Part shown: piece after piece, positions 49,686-59,298 of the stretch
How positions within the stretch are numbered: the first letter of the stretch is position 1
Layout of the letters: each line of letters opens with the position of its first letter
NCBI GenBank assembly: GCA_020025135.1
Contig: JAHHSQ010000003.1
Span: 1-64,000 of the forward strand
Source of the DNA: Pectinatus sp.
GTDB lineage: Bacteria; Bacillota; Negativicutes; Selenomonadales; Selenomonadaceae
DNA length: 64,000 nucleotides
Direction of reading: 5' to 3'
Program-made: the position numbers and the translations under genes
The notes under the pieces: model-generated
Databases searched by the model: none
What the model was told of the DNA's origin: nothing
What the model saw: the letters and a program-made list of their open reading frames with translations, nothing else

Positions 49686-51965
49686 TTAGTCTTCTTTCAA
49701 TACTAAGGTAACAAATCTTCTCTTGCCATCGATAACTTTAACTTCTACGCCATGGATATCGCCGTAGTAGCCAGGGAATTTATCTTCGAATGTTTCTCTA
49801 GCGAGCAAGTATTCAACGATGGATTCGCTCTTCTTGTCGATGATTTCGCCACCCATCATCATAGGAATTCCTGGAGGATACGGAACTATCATGACAGCTG
49901 CAATTCTGTTCTTCATTTCGTCAATGGTAACTTTTTCCACTTTTTCCTGGAATACCATTCTAGAAGCATCAGAAGGACTGTATTTAGGTGTAGGAATAAC
50001 GCTAAATGCTTTACTCATTAATTCGAGCATATGGGTATTTTTAATGTATTCGTGCATTGCTTGGCAATGGTCTTTCAAGCCAACACCAGCATAGCATTCG
50101 TATTCAGCTAAGCAAGGGAATACTTCGGTTACAGGAGCATTCTGGTCGTAGAGTTTCTTGAAGTGGCTCAAGCCAGAAATCAAAGCGTTCTGCTTACCTT
50201 TTGTTGTACCCATGGAGTTGAGGAGTAAGAAGGAATAATAGTCAGTCTTTTCTGGTACTACGCCGTAGTTCTGCAAGAAGTTAGAAACAATAGCTGCTGG
50301 AATACCATTTTCTTCCAACTGTCCGTCAACAGTAATACCAGGCATTTTTACAGTGATTTTGATTGGGTCTAACATTACATAGTCATCTTCGATATCAGCG
50401 AAACCATGCCAGTTATCTTCCTTCTTCAAAATCCAAGTATTCTGGTCTTCTGCCAAGAATTCGGTAGGAGCATCTGCAAAGTCAACTTTCTTACCTTCAT
50501 AAGTTGTGGTAGTAGGTTGCCATACGGAGAAGAACCAGCCGCCTTTTTCAACTTCCTGATGATGAATCTGCATAATGCGTTTTCTGAGTTCAACAGCTTC
50601 AACGATGGTATCATTGATAAGTTCTTTACCGTTGAAATCCATCATGCTGGAGGTAACATCCAAAGAAGCAATCATGTTATACTGTGGAGAAGTAGAACCG
50701 TACATCATATATGCTTCGTTGAAGATTTCTGGGTCAACTTTTACTTTGGTGCCGTTCTTAACATGGAGCATGGATGCTTGAGAGAAAGCAGCCATTAATT
50801 TATGTGTAGAATGACTTGCGAAGATTGGTGGATGTTCTTTTGTTTCCGGAGTATCTTCGGTCATAGCATAGTGTTCTCTGTAGATTGGGTTGAATCTAGC
50901 ATATGCGTACCATGCTTCATCGAAATGCATGTTATCAACATTGTTTACTAAGCTGTCTTTAATGCGGTTAACATTGTAGCAGAGACCATCATAAGTGGAG
51001 TTGGTCAAAGCAGACATCTTAACTCTGTTGTTTTTCTTATCAGCTGGAACCAATGGATTCTGAGCAACGCGGTTTTTAATGGATTCAGCGGTGAATTCTG
51101 TCAAATGAACAGGACCGATGATGCCTAAACCGTTTCTTCTAGGAACCATGTAGGTAGGAATTGCTTGGCTGACAACCATTGCATAGTTCAAGGATTTATG
51201 GCAGTTTCTGTCTACGAGAGCTAATTCGTCTTTAATAACTCTGCCTTTCCAGATAATCTGGTTAACGGAGCTGGTACCATTCAATACATAATAGGTCTGG
51301 TCAGCACCGAATACGCGAGCGGAGTATTTTTCAGAATCAGCGATAGGGCCAGAATGGTCGAGAAGAGAACCGAGGTCAGGAACAGAGATAGAAAGGTCAG
51401 CACGGAATACGTTCGGGCCTAAGAAATCATAGAAGAACTGTCCTGGAGGGTTCTTTCTGAAAGCAGCACCACCCATGTGTCCTGGTGTATGCCAAGGATA
51501 TTTATAAGAATCAACATATTTAATGAGAGCTTTTAAGAACGGAGCTTCCAATTTGTCGATATAGGTTTCAGCATGGCTTACTAATCTGCCTACTAAGAAT
51601 TCGATATCATCTTCATAGAGGAAAGTGAAATCGGTGAATTCGGTGAATTCAACATCGGAGAGTGTATTGAAACCCTGTTTTGTGCTAAAAGCAATTACAG
51701 GCATATATTTATTTCTATGTCTGATTTTCTTTAAAACTTCTGCTACTTTTTCCTTATGTTCAGGGCAGTATTCCATGAATATCGTTACGATATCTTGGTT
51801 GTTCATGAACATGGTTAGAGTTTCATCTAAACAAGTAGTGTAAATTACTTCGAAATCAGTCATTTCGCGGATTTGGTCATCGAATTGTAACAGACGCTGT
51901 TGCTTTGCTTCAGAGCCGTCATTTTCGGTGTAAACTAAAATTTTTCCAAATTTAAAGCTTTCCAT
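49686..51965 (-). CDS. Orn/Lys/Arg decarboxylase, PLP-dependent (AdiA/CadA-like)
   Basis: 759 aa. An N-terminal receiver-like wing domain (residues 1-120) is followed by the AAT-fold core. The PLP lysine is K389 in HSTHKLMAAFSQAS. The PYPPGIPMMMGGE motif near the C-terminus is shared by the family. The enzyme consumes a proton while decarboxylating arginine, lysine or ornithine, for acid resistance or polyamine synthesis. The substrate is not decided. It is monocistronic and, unlike enterobacterial cases, has no antiporter gene next to it. Confidence 0.93.
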   Translation of the reverse strand: MESFKFGKILVYTENDGSEAKQQRLLQFDDQIREMTDFEVIYTTCLDETLTMFMNNQDIVTIFMEYCPEHKEKVAEVLKKIRHRNKYMPVIAFSTKQGFNTLSDVEFTEFTDFTFLYEDDIEFLVGRLVSHAETYIDKLEAPFLKALIKYVDSYKYPWHTPGHMGGAAFRKNPPGQFFYDFLGPNVFRADLSISVPDLGSLLDHSGPIADSEKYSARVFGADQTYYVLNGTSSVNQIIWKGRVIKDELALVDRNCHKSLNYAMVVSQAIPTYMVPRRNGLGIIGPVHLTEFTAESIKNRVAQNPLVPADKKNNRVKMSALTNSTYDGLCYNVNRIKDSLVNNVDNMHFDEAWYAYARFNPIYREHYAMTEDTPETKEHPPIFASHSTHKLMAAFSQASMLHVKNGTKVKVDPEIFNEAYMMYGSTSPQYNMIASLDVTSSMMDFNGKELINDTIVEAVELRKRIMQIHHQEVEKGGWFFSVWQPTTTTYEGKKVDFADAPTEFLAEDQNTWILKKEDNWHGFADIEDDYVMLDPIKITVKMPGITVDGQLEENGIPAAIVSNFLQNYGVVPEKTDYYSFLLLNSMGTTKGKQNALISGLSHFKKLYDQNAPVTEVFPCLAEYECYAGVGLKDHCQAMHEYIKNTHMLELMSKAFSVIPTPKYSPSDASRMVFQEKVEKVTIDEMKNRIAAVMIVPYPPGIPMMMGGEIIDKKSESIVEYLLARETFEDKFPGYYGDIHGVEVKVIDGKRRFVTLVLKED

Positions 51966-52273
51966 AATCGCACCTCAACTTTTTGAAATTTTATAATAGA
52001 GACCCTATAGCTATGCTACGAAATCTCTCCCACAATCCAAGAAAAACAGTGCATATATATGCATTATTTTCCCCAGATGTCTTTACACTTATTATAACAA
52101 ACCAACTAATAAATTACAAGATTGGTAGGTAGGACATTATCGCTAATAACCGTAGGAAACGATAGGACCAGTCCCATAAATGCCGAAAATCTGACAATCT
52201 ATTCCCTTGAGAATGTATTGCTTATTATACTTCTATATACTACTTTTTCTGTATTATTATTCTCTACTAATGA
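51966..52273. other. Intergenic region upstream of the decarboxylase
   Basis: About 308 nt. It holds the decarboxylase leader and probably its promoter. No gene was found. The piece at 52124-52200 contains GGTAGGTAGGACATTATCG and GGAAACGATAGGACC; I could not match it to a known riboswitch class. Confidence 0.3.
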
Positions 52274-52864
52274 TTATTGTGTTACTGCTGAAACATCGCC
52301 TGTTAAACCGATATCATCGGAAACATCTCTCATACCAGCGATGGTTTCTCTAATAATATCACCCAAATCTGCTCCCAACATAACACACCCTTTTTTGATG
52401 ATATCTCTATCAACGCCTTCAGCAAAACTACGCTGTTTCATCTTTTTCTTGACCGACTTAACTTCTAAATCTAAAACACTTTTAGAAGGACGAACCAAAC
52501 AAGTAGCATTAATAAGACCTGTTAACTCATCTATGGTGTACAGAGTTTTCTCTAGCTGACTAACTGGCTCAATATCCGTACATGTACCGTATCCATGACT
52601 GCAAATAGCTCGAATAAACTTTTCATCTACATTTTTTTCTTGTAAAATAGCTACTACCTTTTTACAGTGTTCATCTGGATACATCTCATAATCCAAATCG
52701 TGCAGTAATCCGGCATTGCCCCACAATTCTTCATCTTCACCAGCTAAACGGGCAAAATGCCTCATTACGCCCTCTACCGCTAAAGCATGATGTAAAAGGG
52801 CCTCTGTCTTGGTATATTCGTTAAGAAGTTCCCACGCTTCCGCTCTCGTCAATAACTTTTGCAC
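52274..52864 (-). CDS. HD-domain hydrolase (HDIG-like)
   Basis: 196 aa. The HD metal motif is in HHALAVEGVMRHFARLAG and GLLHDLDYEMYPDEH, which ends the first metal pair, followed by ICSHGYG. This is the COG2316-type predicted hydrolase, substrate unknown. Monocistronic and divergent from the TetR-family gene. Confidence 0.78.
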   Translation of the reverse strand: MQKLLTRAEAWELLNEYTKTEALLHHALAVEGVMRHFARLAGEDEELWGNAGLLHDLDYEMYPDEHCKKVVAILQEKNVDEKFIRAICSHGYGTCTDIEPVSQLEKTLYTIDELTGLINATCLVRPSKSVLDLEVKSVKKKMKQRSFAEGVDRDIIKKGCVMLGADLGDIIRETIAGMRDVSDDIGLTGDVSAVTQ

Positions 52865-53044
52865 AAAACTTCCCCCTCAATTTAAATTTAACTTTATTAT
52901 AGCAAAAAAAAATTATAATTTCTCTCTATCAGTATTTATTTTCTATTAAAGCGGGGAAATTTATCGGCAATAATCTCCGCTTTGACTGGAATAATTTCAT
53001 CAAATGAAATATAATAGAGAAATCATATCTATCGAGGTGTTTAT

Positions 53045-53686
53045 ATGGCTTTTCAAAGAGCTCGCACAACCGAGCAGTTCAATTCTAGACGAGAAGAAAT
53101 CATCAATGCTTGCGACGAATTGTATGCCCGTTCCAATTTTGAAAGCGTCAATATCAAAGCCATAGCGGAATTAACGTCCTTCACTCGCCCTTCCATCTAC
53201 AATTATTTTAAAACCAAAGAGGAAATTTTCCTCGCCCTCCTGCAACGAGAATATCACGATTGGCACGATGAAGTTGCCAAATTTATCGCCACACATGAAC
53301 AACTTAGCAAAGAGGATTTTTGTAAAATGTTGACGGAAAGTATGGTCAAAAGAGAGAAAATGTTACGCCTATTTTCTATTCATTTGACGGCAATTGAAAA
53401 TAATTGTTCCTTGGAAAAATTGATTGCCTTTAAAAAAGATTCCGCCATCGTTTTTGACATTTTCAATACCGCTATCCAGAAATTTTTTCCAAATACTCCC
53501 GTCAAAGACCAAAATCTGTTTCGCTCGGAATTTTTTATCTATGTCCTAGGAGTCTATCCTTTCACCCATCTTTCCAAAAAACAACGACGCGCCATGTTGT
53601 GTGCAAGAGTCATTTTTGACCAAAATGATTTCTACAAATTATGCTATCATGGCATCCTTTTACTCGCCAAAAATCTGCGCACTTAA
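53045..53686 (+). CDS. TetR-family transcriptional regulator
   Basis: 213 aa. The N-terminal HTH is at residues about 15-60 (INACDELYARSNFESVNIKA, then TSFTRPSIYNYFKTKEEIF), the standard TetR signature. The C-terminal ligand domain is not recognised. Its target is not clear because its neighbours are divergent or convergent. A GAGGTG ribosome site precedes the ATG. Confidence 0.85.
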   Translation: MAFQRARTTEQFNSRREEIINACDELYARSNFESVNIKAIAELTSFTRPSIYNYFKTKEEIFLALLQREYHDWHDEVAKFIATHEQLSKEDFCKMLTESMVKREKMLRLFSIHLTAIENNCSLEKLIAFKKDSAIVFDIFNTAIQKFFPNTPVKDQNLFRSEFFIYVLGVYPFTHLSKKQRRAMLCARVIFDQNDFYKLCYHGILLLAKNLRT

Positions 53687-53760
53687 TAATTGTCATGTTG
53701 AAATTATTAACAACTAATCCTATGTCTTTATACTTTAAAATATAGTAATACTTACGCTAA

Positions 53761-53802
53761 AATAAATAAGGAGGTCGGCAAAAGCCGACCTCCTTATTTA
53801 TT
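53761..53802. terminator. Bidirectional terminator between tetR and the DUF2922 gene
   Basis: A 19-bp perfect stem, AATAAATAAGGAGGTCGGC (53761-53779) with its complement (53784-53802), loop AAAA. Confidence 0.9.
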
Positions 53803-54019
53803 ACAATGTTTTTTTCTCGATACTTTTAATATATGCTTTTTCAAAACCTTCTACTAAACTGCCATTTTTTTGGAAAAACTTATGTTTAATAACATTGTCA
53901 ATGACATTTTCTAAATCCTCTTTTGTCAATCCTTCCAAGGGGTCTAGTAAGGTCAAAGTATGCGTTTTTCCGTTGACCAACTTAAAAACTAGCTCTAAAC
54001 TTTTACTGATATCGGACAT
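53801..54019 (-). CDS. DUF2922 protein
   Basis: 72 aa. The family pattern is SLELVFKLVNGKTHTLTLLD followed by LTKEDLENVIDNVIKHKFF, and the usual C-terminal region with GSLVEGFEKAYIKS. The function is unknown; DUF2922 is usually found next to DUF1659 and YvrJ in Firmicutes. Here it is the third gene of that minus-strand set, divergent from a sigma factor. A GGAAAGGAG-like site precedes the start. Confidence 0.8.
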   Translation of the reverse strand: MSDISKSLELVFKLVNGKTHTLTLLDPLEGLTKEDLENVIDNVIKHKFFQKNGSLVEGFEKAYIKSIEKKTL

Positions 54020-54045
54020 CTTTTTTCTCCTTTCCTAAATAAATA

Positions 54046-54258
54046 TCACTCATTAGTTAAAATGGCAATATCCTGACGTAGTACTTGCAAACATTCGTGC
54101 TTTTGTAATCCTGCAATTTCCATGCCGACACTTTGAATCACTTCATCAGTTAAAGCTGCATTGATGTGATTAAGCATGCGATTGCGGAAAATCTCTTTGC
54201 CATTTTCCGAACCGATTTTGACCTTGAGAATTAATTTGGTTTTCTGTTCATTTCTCAT
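54046..54258 (-). CDS. DUF1659 protein
   Basis: 70 aa from the ATG (after AAGGAGG at a distance of 8 nt); an upstream GTG would include that ribosome site. The motif EQKTKLILKVKIGSENGKEI and the helix LNHINAALTDEVIQSVG fit DUF1659. Function unknown. It sits between YvrJ and DUF2922 on the same strand. Confidence 0.75.
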   Translation of the reverse strand: MRNEQKTKLILKVKIGSENGKEIFRNRMLNHINAALTDEVIQSVGMEIAGLQKHECLQVLRQDIAILTNE

Positions 54259-54314
54259 TCTTTGTTCGCCTCCTTTCACCCCTATATAGCTAAATACTAG
54301 GCAAAATACAAATA

Positions 54315-54467
54315 TTAAATTTCAATTTTTTTCCTATCAATGCTCTGCGCCAAATTTCTAATAGCCGCCTCTAATGATGTCAATTTGCTTTCAATACGCA
54401 CTAATAAAAACATTGTTACCAAAATAGGAAAAGCCACATCAGATACAGAAGTTAACCACGCTTGCAT
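54315..54467 (-). CDS. yvrJ: YvrJ-family small membrane protein
   Basis: 50 aa, read from an ATG with a perfect AAGGAGG site 7 nt upstream. The sequence is SVSDVAFPILVTMFLLVRIE followed by a short helix, the YvrJ pattern of one transmembrane segment followed by a short coil. In Bacillus subtilis yvrJ lies beside sigO-rsoA. Here it is divergent from a sigma-factor gene. Confidence 0.75.
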   Translation of the reverse strand: MQAWLTSVSDVAFPILVTMFLLVRIESKLTSLEAAIRNLAQSIDRKKIEI

Positions 54468-54628
54468 AATTTAGCCTCCTTCGAATTTAAAATTTATATT
54501 CTATTTATTAAATTAGAAATTTTAGGTCAAAAATACAAATTCCCTTTGTATTTTTCAGAATTTTCTCTATTTTTAAATTAGGATAAATTTTAACCACTAA
54601 AATATATTTTTATTTAAGGAGGATTTAT

Positions 54629-55171
54629 ATGTACCAGCGCAAAAACTTTTCTGCTCTGTTAAAACAATACGAAAGATTACTTTGGAAAGAAGCCATGCGT
54701 GGTTTTACACCTGAACTGATTGAGGCTGCCTACAACGAAGCAATTATCGGACTTTATGAAGCCAGTCAGCGCTTTAATGCCAAACGTGGAATTCCTTTTA
54801 TTGGTTATGCCCAATCACATATCCGAAACAAAATCAACACTCTTTTTCGCCAGTATACGAAAGATGTTTCTCCAGTACAATCACTAGATGCTAACAAGAA
54901 AAACGACAATAATTCGCTTTCTCTTCATGAGACCATACGAGATACATCATTTTCTGAAGATGCCATCATTCACAACTTAGATTTAAAGCATGCTCTTCAG
55001 ACACTTTCTCCAACGGAGCAATCCATCGTATACGACTATTTTTTTCGCGGGTTAACCCAAAAAGAAATTGCCATAAAATACGCCGTCAGCCAACAAGCTA
55101 TCGCCCATCGCAAAAAGGTGATTCTCCAAAAATTGCAGCGAATTCTTGCTTATGACCAACTACCTTCCTGA
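54629..55171 (+). CDS. Sigma-70 family RNA polymerase sigma factor
   Basis: 180 aa. Region 2 has FTPELIEAAYNEAIIGLYEA and RGIPFIGYAQSHIRNKI. Region 4 (residues about 130-170) has LSPTEQSIVYDYFFRGLTQK, then EIAIKYAVSQQAI, a canonical HTH. A start with AAGGAGG. The target promoters are unknown, but the divergent yvrJ-DUF1659-DUF2922 cluster is an obvious candidate. No anti-sigma gene is adjacent. Confidence 0.88.
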   Translation: MYQRKNFSALLKQYERLLWKEAMRGFTPELIEAAYNEAIIGLYEASQRFNAKRGIPFIGYAQSHIRNKINTLFRQYTKDVSPVQSLDANKKNDNNSLSLHETIRDTSFSEDAIIHNLDLKHALQTLSPTEQSIVYDYFFRGLTQKEIAIKYAVSQQAIAHRKKVILQKLQRILAYDQLPS

Positions 55172-55180
55172 TAAACGCCA

Positions 55181-55218
55181 AAAAGAACGCCCCCACTTTA
55201 TTGTGGAGGCGTTCTTTT
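55181..55218. terminator. Bidirectional terminator between the sigma factor and manC
   Basis: AAAAGAACGCC-C-CCAC pairs with GTGG-A-GGCGTTCTTTT (55181-55218), flanked by A/T runs on both strands. Confidence 0.9.
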
Positions 55219-55237
55219 AAATTATTCAATGATAAGA

Positions 55238-56242
55238 TTACAAGAGCTCTTTTAAACATTGAGAATATCCTTTTTTCAAAACAACAACATATTTGTCATG
55301 CACAATAATGCGCAAATCTTCCACACCGGCCGCGATAAGTTTCTTATCATCAGCAAAGCACAAATTGTCATGTGCATCTAATAATTTTACCTCACCTAAC
55401 ACAGCATTACCCCCACTATCCTTATCTAAAATAGAGTATACTGCATCCCAAGAACCAATATCACTCCAATAAACATTTAGGGGTAAAAGGACTGATTCAT
55501 GCGACTTTTCCATAATGGCATAATCAATAGAAATATCTGGCATCAATGAAAAATTTTGTAATGTTTCTTGGTACGATGTACCCAAATTATTAAAAATGTT
55601 GGGACAATATGTCGCTAATTCTTGCCGATACATTCCAACTGAAAAAGCAAACATACCAGAATTCCAAAAATAGCGCTTGCTGTTCATATATTGCTTGGCA
55701 GTGGCAAAATCTGGTTTTTCTTTAAAGGATTGAATATGATAGCAATCTTCAAAATTAGGTCCGATTTCAATATAACCAAAACCAGTTTCCGGTCTATCAA
55801 TATTAATGCCAAAGAGGACCATTTTATTTTTTTGCGCAACCTCTAGTGCCTTGACCAAAGCCCGCATAAAAACAACTTGTGGTTCAATAATGTGGTCCGA
55901 AGGAGACACAAACATCACCTCATCCTCCGAACAAGACAGTACATCTCGACAATACTGCATGGCTAGTGCAATTGCTGAGGCCGTATTTCTCTTACACGGC
56001 TCCAAAATGACATGCGCGCTTTGGCAATCTATCTCTTCTAAATCTTTTTGCACCATAGCTTCATACTTATTATTGGTAACAACAATGATATCTCGTCCTG
56101 AAACCAGGTTCAAAAAACGTAGCACAGTATTTTGTAACAAAGTATTCGGGCTATTTATTTTTAAAAACTGTTTGGGAGTCTCTTTATTAGATAATGGAAA
56201 TAATCTGCTCCCCGCTCCTCCAGCTAAAATTATAATTTTCAT
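55238..56242 (-). CDS. manC: Mannose-1-phosphate guanylyltransferase (GDP)
   Basis: 334 aa: only the nucleotidyltransferase domain, without the C-terminal phosphomannose isomerase of fused ManC. Signature LAGGAGSRLFPLSNKETPKQ, then VSPSDHII. Produces GDP-mannose for the polysaccharide genes upstream. Last gene of the minus-strand surface-polysaccharide cluster. A terminator follows. Confidence 0.92.
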   Translation of the reverse strand: MKIIILAGGAGSRLFPLSNKETPKQFLKINSPNTLLQNTVLRFLNLVSGRDIIVVTNNKYEAMVQKDLEEIDCQSAHVILEPCKRNTASAIALAMQYCRDVLSCSEDEVMFVSPSDHIIEPQVVFMRALVKALEVAQKNKMVLFGINIDRPETGFGYIEIGPNFEDCYHIQSFKEKPDFATAKQYMNSKRYFWNSGMFAFSVGMYRQELATYCPNIFNNLGTSYQETLQNFSLMPDISIDYAIMEKSHESVLLPLNVYWSDIGSWDAVYSILDKDSGGNAVLGEVKLLDAHDNLCFADDKKLIAAGVEDLRIIVHDKYVVVLKKGYSQCLKELL

Positions 56243-56341
56243 CTTGGCCTCTAATAAATAATTCTATAAACTAATTTTAATAAATTTTATGATAAACAAC
56301 AAAATTATCCAAAAAATCTGTATAAATTAGCTATAAATTGC

Positions 56342-57082
56342 TTATTTTTTTTGACAAATTAGAACATTGTCTAAGCTAAAATTTTTATTTAACAATAATA
56401 TTTTTTTAAAAAGAGATAATTGTCTTTCTGGACTATTTTTTTCAAACACCAAATTCATATTACTATTGTTAATGTTAGCCAACCATTTTTTTCTCGATAA
56501 AAAACATACACCAACACCAGCAGATTCTGCTCCAAAACGCTTTATAAATTTAGCTAAAAATTTGTTTTTTGATGCTGTTAGACTGTATATTATGTAACTT
56601 GTGGAATTATCCCAAAATAATCCATTGTAAAAATGGTCTAAAATACAAAAATAACCTTGCGGTGAAAGTATAGAACTAATTATGCGAAAAGTTTCTTCGA
56701 TATTTTTTTGTGTTTGAACATAATTATCACCTACTAAATGATGTACAACTCGATTGATAAAAATCAAATCAAATTTTTTTCCTTTTAAATCGCTGTTTTC
56801 AATATCGGTTATCGACATTTGATAAAAATTTATCTCATTTTTATGTGCTAACCAATTATCCGATGATACAGAATCAATACCATAAATATGTGCCCTATTG
56901 CCAAAAAAGTTTTTTAGTTCTAAATCAAAATTTCCAGCAGAACAACCGATATCTAATATACTTATATCTTTACTAACAGGAATTTGTTGCAATAAAAATG
57001 CATATCTGGAAAAAATCTCTCTGGCTGCTACTTTATCTCCATATTCATAAACACCTTGTTGGCTTTCATTAATATTTCTCAT
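56342..57082 (-). CDS. SAM-dependent methyltransferase, polysaccharide cluster
   Basis: 246 aa. SAM motif I is ISILDIGCSAGNFDLELKNF and motif III includes FDLIFINRVVHHLV. Resembles class I methyltransferases of surface-polysaccharide loci. The acceptor is unknown; the acting site is probably a sugar of the exported chain. Located between manC and the heparinase-like gene. Confidence 0.75.
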   Translation of the reverse strand: MRNINESQQGVYEYGDKVAAREIFSRYAFLLQQIPVSKDISILDIGCSAGNFDLELKNFFGNRAHIYGIDSVSSDNWLAHKNEINFYQMSITDIENSDLKGKKFDLIFINRVVHHLVGDNYVQTQKNIEETFRIISSILSPQGYFCILDHFYNGLFWDNSTSYIIYSLTASKNKFLAKFIKRFGAESAGVGVCFLSRKKWLANINNSNMNLVFEKNSPERQLSLFKKILLLNKNFSLDNVLICQKK

Positions 57083-57150
57083 ATATTCTCCATGTCAAAT
57101 AATATCAATTTCTCATTGCTTAATAATATCTGTACGATATCAACATTATC

Positions 57151-59298
57151 TCACAAGGCCTTTACATCATTCAAAATCTTCCCGTATCCATTAGAAACAA
57201 TCGATAGCGAATTATTTTTAGATATATTCTCTCCATAATCATCAACAATAACAAAATTACGTTTGATTGTAATTTTTCTATATACTGGATACCCAAAACC
57301 CAAATGCCTCATAAAAATACTAGTTTTAGACAATGACAATACAGTCGCGTGTGTCCTTTCTGGATACATACTAAACGCATTTAACCAGCTATTTTGCTCC
57401 CTACCAATGCTATCTTGGGGAGTAAAATGAGCTCTAGTGGAACGAAATAAATTGCGTTTTTCTAGCAGTGGAGTATATAAATAAGTTCCTGGGTCACTAA
57501 TAATATCTCGCCCTGCAATATTTAAAGTCATAGATAATTGGTCATTATGAGAATGACCACCATTACCATTTTGCCCAACTTCGCCACAACGAACAAGCAT
57601 ATACAAATTATCTCCCTTAAAAATATATAACCCCATTCCCAAGTACGCTTTTATCTCTATTCCAGCTAAGAGGTCTTTCTCATCATGACTTGAAAAAACA
57701 TATTGCAAATGCGGTAAATGTTTCCATTCTTCCCCATCATATGGTTTGTTATTAATTTCAATAGGTGATATGTGATTTATCGGCTTACCACACTTAACCA
57801 TTAGAATACGAATAATTTTAGTTTCTGGTGTATTTACAAATTTATCTTCGCGTAAGACTGCCAATACATTTTTAAGATGGGTATGATTTAAAATATCTTC
57901 ATCATAAAATACATCATTTGGTACAGATAAATAATCTTTTAAATTAACATAGCGTGATTTAGCTTCATTCACAGTCAATACTTCATAACAAGGCGCCAAT
58001 TTGAAAAATCTGCCGCTATCATTATCGCCGATTTGCTCTATTCTACCATCGCATTTGAGTAAATCAACAGTAAACTGTAAAGCTCGTTGCAATCTTTCCC
58101 AATACCAATTTGGAAAAAGCTCTGCCCGTGTTAAATCAAAATCCTGTTCTTGATAAGGAAGTAGCTTTGGTTTTACTGTATGTAAGGTAATATCACAATT
58201 TTGAATGCTCTTCCTTCGCTCTTCGCTCAGTTGACAAGCAAAAAGCGTTGCATAGAGAATTATCTCAGTAGAAAGCCTATGATAACTGGTCGACCCCTCA
58301 AAATTACTACCATCAACATGGAATTCATTTTTCATTTCAGAAACTAATTCTTGCAATGCAAATGCAAGCCAGCAATCTGTCTGTGGCGTGCTAGACAAGT
58401 GCATACTTGCAAAAAGCAACCCAGCAATGTCAGAAAGGTAATGATTAGAACGCAGTTTGGGGCTATATTCTAAATTATCAACGATATGCATAGCATGAGC
58501 ATAGACAGATTGAGCAAAAATCTCCTCAAAATCACTGGAAAACTTTTCATTTTGTCCACAAAAAATATCATACGCTATTAACCAGTTAGAGACACGAATC
58601 CCCACATCCATAGTACATCTCCAATTTACACCATACCGTGGCGGATTATGAGCAATAAAATCTAATATTTCTTGGCAAAATTCCACTTTATAACGCTCTC
58701 TTTTAGCACTTTTTTCCAAGATATAGGCATAAGCCAATACAGGAAGATGCTGCATCCTAGCTAACTCCCATGGCACTTTCACATCTACGCCAGACAAATT
58801 TCCATATTTGATATCCATATACCAAGTATTTTCCGACCATCTATAGCCCGATTTAAAATCCAACTGCCAATCTATCGGCAAATAATCTTTATTTAGCAAA
58901 TCCTCCAATTTTTTTTGATATTTCCGATTACAACTATTTTGTAGAGATATATTTACAGGTGCACTTTTATATTTATGATTATCCAGCCCTAAACAATCCA
59001 TATCAGGCCTAACCTGTACCCAACCAGACCCCAATAGATCAAAAAAATGTTCCACATACAAATCTGCTAACTCACAATAAATATTGTCAGTCGGAAAATC
59101 TTTAACAGCAAGAGGCAACGAATAATTAATTAATCTTGCTGGCATTGCTAAATCATCTGCTAAATAAGTTAAGACTTTCCTATCTCTTTTACGTTTTTGA
59201 TAAATTTTTATTTGGCGAACTAAAAATCGGTAACTAGCCTGTAAAATTTCCCCTTTTTTCTTATTACGCGCTTTTTTATAATATGATTTTAATTCCAT
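57151..59298 (-). CDS. Heparinase II/III-like protein (alginate-lyase-type fold)
   Basis: 715 aa. An N-terminal alpha toroid (residues about 100-400; includes MDVGIRVSNWLIAYDI) is followed by a C-terminal beta-sandwich domain with GGHSHNDQLSMTLNIAGRDI, the hallmark of the heparinase II/III family. In many exopolysaccharide clusters such genes sit beside asnB and glycosyltransferase genes. Role is unknown: polysaccharide lysis or editing. It overlaps the polymerase gene by 10 nt. Confidence 0.85.
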   Translation of the reverse strand: MELKSYYKKARNKKKGEILQASYRFLVRQIKIYQKRKRDRKVLTYLADDLAMPARLINYSLPLAVKDFPTDNIYCELADLYVEHFFDLLGSGWVQVRPDMDCLGLDNHKYKSAPVNISLQNSCNRKYQKKLEDLLNKDYLPIDWQLDFKSGYRWSENTWYMDIKYGNLSGVDVKVPWELARMQHLPVLAYAYILEKSAKRERYKVEFCQEILDFIAHNPPRYGVNWRCTMDVGIRVSNWLIAYDIFCGQNEKFSSDFEEIFAQSVYAHAMHIVDNLEYSPKLRSNHYLSDIAGLLFASMHLSSTPQTDCWLAFALQELVSEMKNEFHVDGSNFEGSTSYHRLSTEIILYATLFACQLSEERRKSIQNCDITLHTVKPKLLPYQEQDFDLTRAELFPNWYWERLQRALQFTVDLLKCDGRIEQIGDNDSGRFFKLAPCYEVLTVNEAKSRYVNLKDYLSVPNDVFYDEDILNHTHLKNVLAVLREDKFVNTPETKIIRILMVKCGKPINHISPIEINNKPYDGEEWKHLPHLQYVFSSHDEKDLLAGIEIKAYLGMGLYIFKGDNLYMLVRCGEVGQNGNGGHSHNDQLSMTLNIAGRDIISDPGTYLYTPLLEKRNLFRSTRAHFTPQDSIGREQNSWLNAFSMYPERTHATVLSLSKTSIFMRHLGFGYPVYRKITIKRNFVIVDDYGENISKNNSLSIVSNGYGKILNDVKAL

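Noticed and set aside
52124..52273. Riboswitch upstream of the decarboxylase
   Set aside because: The stretch has GGAC/GTCC-like pieces, but I could not match any known riboswitch consensus, and the minus-strand reading (ACTGGTCC) is only a fragment of the ykkC pattern.
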